Assembly (NCBI GenBank): GCA_035515475.1
Contig: DATJBF010000049.1
Span: 25,126 to 89,125 of the forward strand
Direction of reading: 5' to 3'
DNA from: DATJBF01 sp035515475
Lineage (GTDB): Bacteria > Verrucomicrobiota > Verrucomicrobiia > Palsa-1439
DNA length: 64,000 nt
The notes under the pieces are model-generated. The model had not been told where the DNA came from. It did not search any database and saw nothing but the letters and a program-made list of their open reading frames with translations. The translations under genes were made by a program, and so were the position numbers. Shown here piece after piece: positions 60,583 to 64,000 of the stretch (the stretch's first letter is position 1; the number at the start of each line of letters is the position of its first letter).

Positions 60583-61173
60583 AAACTGCATCTTGAAGAT
60601 CGGACAGACTTCTGGCTCGATAGGTACTCCCGGTTGCGGAAGTCTCGTGATGACCGCATCCATCATCAGGAAGCCTTCGGTGATGTTGCGTGGCTTGTCG
60701 AATTGCCTCGCGGAGAAAACCCGCTCAACCATATCGGGTGTGATGTTGTACTCGTCCGTAGGGACAAGCAGGATGATCCGCGAATAGGGGCCTCCATTGA
60801 AAGTTTTTTCGTCCTTCTCACGAATAATGTTGTCAATGCTGTGGAAGAACTGTTCGTCGTTCCACCGCGCCATCACCCGCTCCCCCTCTGTCGTTCGTCG
60901 GCGTGCCTCTTGCGAAACGAACTCCCGCAACTCGAATGCGATTGTTGTGCCGTCCGTTGCGTCCGCGATAAAATCGGGCGGATCGGGCCGGAACGGTCGC
61001 ACCTTGGAGAAATTCAATTCGCCGTTGGCTTTCAATGCCGTCAAGAAGTCGCGCATGACAAAGTGCTCCTCCTGACCTTGATCCCCACGCCAGTAAAATC
61101 TCGGGGCGTATTTTGGTTTGCTCGCCTGATATTCCATCTCCGCAAGCACCTTCTTCCAGTCTAAGGGTTCCAT
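60577..61173 (-). CDS. hypothetical protein, possible nuclease-fold
   Basis: 198-residue protein starting MEPLDWKKVLAEMEYQASKP. PDPPDFIADATDGTTIAFEL then REFV (about 64-87) has the Asp...Glu-x-(K/R) layout of PD-(D/E)xK nucleases, with Arg in place of Lys; this is a weak suggestion. No signal peptide or membrane segment. Its end abuts the SRAP remnant, suggesting it arrived or was rearranged there. Confidence 0.6.
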   Translation of the reverse strand: MEPLDWKKVLAEMEYQASKPKYAPRFYWRGDQGQEEHFVMRDFLTALKANGELNFSKVRPFRPDPPDFIADATDGTTIAFELREFVSQEARRRTTEGERVMARWNDEQFFHSIDNIIREKDEKTFNGGPYSRIILLVPTDEYNITPDMVERVFSARQFDKPRNITEGFLMMDAVITRLPQPGVPIEPEVCPIFKMQFH

Positions 61174-61206
61174 TGATAGAGAAGTGGCTGGCAAGGCGCT
61201 CGTCGC

Positions 61207-61458
61207 CTATTGGAGTGGCAATTTTTGGGGTCTTTCCGTTTGTCCGGGGCGACGGGATCGGGACACGATGCGCTGATATTTCGTTGCGCCTTCGGCAAGA
61301 AGTTGTAGGAGTTGCACGTACTTTCTAAACTGTGCTTGTCGTCTACGAATCCTGCGGTGCGCCGATACTGCGTTGACAGCCTTATCACATAAGCGCCACA
61401 CGCCCCACGCTATCACCGTCGTCCCGAACCAGAAGACGATGTAACCAAAATGATTCAT
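61207..61458 (-). CDS. hypothetical single-span membrane protein
   Basis: 83-residue frame: membrane helix FGYIVFWFGTTVIAWGVWRL (4-23), then a basic helix (HRRIRRRQAQFRKYVQLLQL). No family recognised. ATG at 61458; the longer frame to 61602 lacks support. Lies 33 bp upstream of the preceding hypothetical gene on the same strand. Confidence 0.4.
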   Translation of the reverse strand: MNHFGYIVFWFGTTVIAWGVWRLCDKAVNAVSAHRRIRRRQAQFRKYVQLLQLLAEGATKYQRIVSRSRRPGQTERPQKLPLQ

Positions 61459-61990
61459 CGCAGGGAGCATACGCTCGACTCGCTCCGCGTCAAGCGACCC
61501 GTTCGCCGGGCCTCTGGCGCACGTCGGGAAGCGCGGGCGCGGGAAGTGACGGTCGGAGTAATTGGCTGGCAATTGGAATCCGAAAGTGCGAAACAACTGC
61601 AAGCTTACGCATTAGCTTCACATGACAGTTTTCACGCCAAGTCACCTTCGGGGGCCGTGACTTCCTTCCCATGTCCCCCATGCAATAGCGAAACCGTCGT
61701 GGTCGTATACAACGTGGTGAACTTGGAATTTCGTGTGATGGACTTCAGTAGGCGCTGGCATGTGTCTCCTTTCACATTCGGGCGTTACTATTCTGCGTAC
61801 AAAGCCCGACGACAGGAGTATGGAACGCTTGGTGCCGCGATGCAAGCTTACAGCGTTAGCCTGACGCCCACCGCGGCGATCCTGAGCGGCATACGGCTGC
61901 TGTGGTTTGGGGAACGCTCCACCACACAGCGGGATGTCAGGGAAAAGGATGCTTTTTGTTGTGCTTTTTGTTGTGTTGACTTGTAGCACT
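61459..61990. other. region with a possible gene remnant
   Basis: No confident gene. The minus strand at 61642-61734 reads KFQVHHVVYDHDGFAIAWGT then WEGSHGPRR-stop, resembling the N-terminus of uncharacterised IAWGTW-type proteins cut by a TGA. A 178-codon plus-strand frame here lacks features. Confidence 0.35.
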
Positions 61991-62312
61991 ATCGGTCTTA
62001 CCGGGTGGGGGTCTCTCTTAGTTTAAGTCCTTGACTGGATCGTTCCTCCCACCCGCGCAGCCCACAGGAATGCTCTTTAGTGTGGCGTTAGCCGAATCCC
62101 GCGCGAGAAAAGGAGGGGTGGGGGTCGTTCTGCCCGTAAGTCCCTCAGGACGCCCCGCGCTGCGCCTGTGAGGCCCGCACCGGGGCCAACGTGCGGCGCA
62201 GAACAGCCGACGTGCGGCGATCCTCTCCAAAAAGCCTCAAAGTCTTGTCACCCGGCATTGTCACAAGGGGGGGGTTCGACCCTGAAAGCCTGTAAGATAC
62301 TGCCTTGCAAGT
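61991..62312. other. gap with two GGGTGGGGGTC motifs
   Basis: 322 bp without a gene. GGGTGGGGGTC occurs at about 62004-62014 and 62115-62126. Nothing else was recognised; the region directly precedes the tRNA 3' end. Confidence 0.4.
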
Positions 62313-62399
62313 TGGTGCGGACGAGAGGAGTTGAACCTCCACGACCTTGCGGTCACAGCCTCCTGAGGGCTGCGCGTCTGCCAATTCCGCCACGTCCGC
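62313..62399 (-). tRNA. tRNA-Leu(CAG)
   Basis: 87 nt including an encoded CCA. Acceptor arms GCGGACG and CGTCCGC pair perfectly. The anticodon arm CAGCC-CTCAGGA-GGCTG gives anticodon CAG, reading CTG. A long variable arm (GACCGCAAGGTC) and a GGTTCAA-type T loop confirm a class II leucine tRNA. Confidence 0.95.
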
Positions 62400-62792
62400 G
62401 CATCCAATCGCGTCGGCAATATAGCGACTGCATCGAGGACTGGCAACGGCAAAGCGAACCGGCCTTGGACGCGGAGCACATTAGGACGCGGCGCAGCGCG
62501 TCCCTTCTATGAGGTTGGTCAAGCTATCCTTGTTCGTTTTTTGTCGACTCCTCTTTCTTCGCCGTGTGCGGCGGGACGACTGCGGGTCGGTCACGCCGAC
62601 CACCACCTTCTATCCGTGTCCCGCTTCGTGCGGGATCACCGTCTGCTGCATGCGCACTGCGTGCATTCGCCCACCGCGGTTCAGGCCAACCCATCTACAC
62701 AATCGGTACGTTGTCGCCCCGGGACGCGAACGGTCGCCTGAGCACCGCGAAATCTTTGTTGTTGGCATGGCCTCGATCGTTGGCCCCGTCGC
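62400..62792. other. non-coding region 3' of the IS110 transposase
   Basis: 393 bp between the tRNA and the transposase stop. Contains GC-rich hairpins (for example CCCGCTTCGTGCGGG at about 62620-62634). This would be the expected place for a bridge RNA and element end if the element is IS1111-like. Ends were not identified. Confidence 0.4.
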
Positions 62793-63893
62793 TTACGCCG
62801 GTTTCAACACGGCTCCCGGCGGGACTTCTCCTTGTTCCAGATAGCGCCACAGCGCCACCAACAGCTTGCGCGCCACCGCCACGATTCCCACCCGCCGCTG
62901 TCGGGCGTTGCCCTGGCCGAAGCGCCGCCAGAACCAGTGGGTTAACTCGCTGGCGGGCTGCAACCGCAACCACGCCCACGCCAACTCGATCATCACCGCC
63001 CGCACCCGCGTATTGCCGGCTTTGCTGATGCCCTGATCGCGGGCCAGTGTGCCGCTGGCGTACGGGCAACCGGTCAGCCCGGCCAGCGCTCCCACTTGGC
63101 GCCGATTACGCAAGGCGCGCCACCCAAAGAACTCTTTGGCCAGCACCAGCGCGCTGACCGGCCCCACGCCCCGTAACCGGACCAACCGCGCCGCTTGCCG
63201 ATCCGCCGCGCTGCGCGGCTGCGCCAATTGCTGTGCCTGCATCCGCTCCAGATCCTTCAACTGCTGTTCCACCAACCCCAGCCGCGCCTGCTCCCGTTCA
63301 CACTCCGCCACCAGCGCCGCCGGTAACGCCCGACCCTGAGCGTCACGCACTTGCCCCAGCGACAACTTCGCCAGCGACTTCACCCGCACCCCGTGCAACA
63401 CCAGCAAACTGCGCAGCCGATTCCGATGCGCCGTGCGCTCGCCCAACAACCGCTGCCGCTCCCGATGCGCCCGCCGCTCGTCCTCCTCGGCTTCACTGGG
63501 CACGCGCACCACCCGCCACAACGTCCGCTCCCCCTGGCGCTGATAACGCATCAACATCTGCACCAACTTCTGCGCGTCCAGCCGATCGGTCTTCACGTGC
63601 CGCTGGCGGCGATTGACCTCCACGCTGGCCGAGTCCACCACCCAGTTGACGATGCCTTGGGCGCGCAACCACCGATCAATCCAGAACCCGTCACGGCCCG
63701 CTTCGTAACAACTGTACACCACCGTCTCGGCCGGCAACTGCCACCGCCGTTTCGCCTCGGCCACGGCCTGCAAGAGCCCGGCGCGGTCCCCGGCCGGGAC
63801 GTTGACCTCACGGATCTTCGCCGCGTTGCTCAGGGCGATCTTCCAAGTCTTGCTGCTCAGCTCTAAGCCGGAACTATGCAGTAGGAGCTCATT
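62793..63893 (-). mobile_element. IS110-family transposase (DEDD), N-terminus disrupted
   Basis: Open frame of about 366 codons. RuvC-like part: GLELSSKTWKIALSN (first acidic residue is Glu where the family has Asp), CYEAGRDGF, then KTDRLDAQKLVQML with both Asp residues. The C-terminal transposase_20 part has VRLRGVGPVSALVLAKEF, LTGCPYASGT (catalytic Ser region) and GISKAGNTRVRAVMIELAWA. The first ATG (63892) is out of frame with the body, and the only in-frame starts come later (TTG at 63773), beyond the acidic motif. So a frameshift near 63865-63885 is likely and the copy may be inactive. Confidence 0.8.
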
Positions 63894-64000
63894 TTAACCA
63901 TTGAACGTCGGACGGTTTTCGACTGCATGGCAGTTGGGAATGGGGCTCAGAATCTTCTCCCACAATCGTTGCCACCAAGCGCGTTCACGCGGCGGCACGG

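Noticed and set aside
62145..62393. 82-codon minus-strand frame beginning MAELADAQPSGG
   Set aside because: It is the translation of the tRNA-Leu gene, a well-known false call.

Overview
The window is high-GC bacterial chromosome, probably from the PVC superphylum and most likely Verrucomicrobiota (Limisphaerales/Pedosphaera-like). This is inference. It rests on the archaeal-type ProRS, GTG/TTG starts with patchy Shine-Dalgarno use, large secreted beta-helix, HYR-like and calcium-repeat proteins, and an exceptional density of short palindromic intergenic repeats that also invade genes. No rRNA, CRISPR array or prophage was seen. One tRNA-Leu(CAG) and one IS110-family transposase lie at the right end.

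Layout. 0-2.3 kb: exbB-exbD-tonB energy-transduction operon (minus). 2.6-8.7 kb: proS, a small protein-pabB-pabC-like cluster, a membrane protein and an M16 peptidase. 8.9-13.2 kb: accessory island with a SIR2-STAND-like NTPase and a tripartite hipB-hipS-hipT system whose upstream region has three operator-like palindromes exactly 72 bp apart. 13.2-16.8 kb: radC, an amidase, hflX, miaA. 16.9-22.5 kb: two tandem paralogous secreted beta-helix proteins. 22.5-25.8 kb: small housekeeping genes, an orphan Phd-type antitoxin and a nucleotidyltransferase-like protein. 26-28.8 kb: a bufferin-like RiPP locus (six-Cys precursor, DUF692 MNIO enzyme, DUF2063 partner, DoxX). 28.8-31.6 kb: a methyltransferase, then a PLD-type nuclease overlapping a ParB-like gene, downstream of a DNA-methyltransferase stub. 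32.3-35.9 kb: a large CHAP-domain surface protein. 36-37.2 kb: a small membrane protein and hicB-hicA. 37.6-44.9 kb: rod-shape cluster mreB-mreC-mreD-mrdA-rodA followed by rng. 44.9-49.3 kb: a catalytically dead-looking S41 protein, a TPR protein and a secreted protein between direct repeats. 49.6-53.7 kb: larB-larC, a Trm112-like protein, a GT2, a PGPGW protein, Mn/Fe-SOD. 53.8-58.6 kb: a MacAB-type exporter with a 23S-IVP-like gene inserted in it. 58.6-63.9 kb: lipoprotein and secreted proteins, gene remnants, a 28-residue hydrophobic peptide, tRNA-Leu and IS110.

The most unusual general feature is the repeats. At least eight families recur. Four copies lie in frame inside enzymes (three in pabB, one in miaA), and at least eleven genes have their stop codon inside a repeat. 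The strongest candidate systems are the six-Cys bufferin-like locus, the SIR2/hipBST island, the PLD-nuclease/ParB-like pair, the tiny hydrophobic peptide with its own promoter, and the S41 pseudopeptidase. Function assignments come from motifs recognised by eye; no database search was run.
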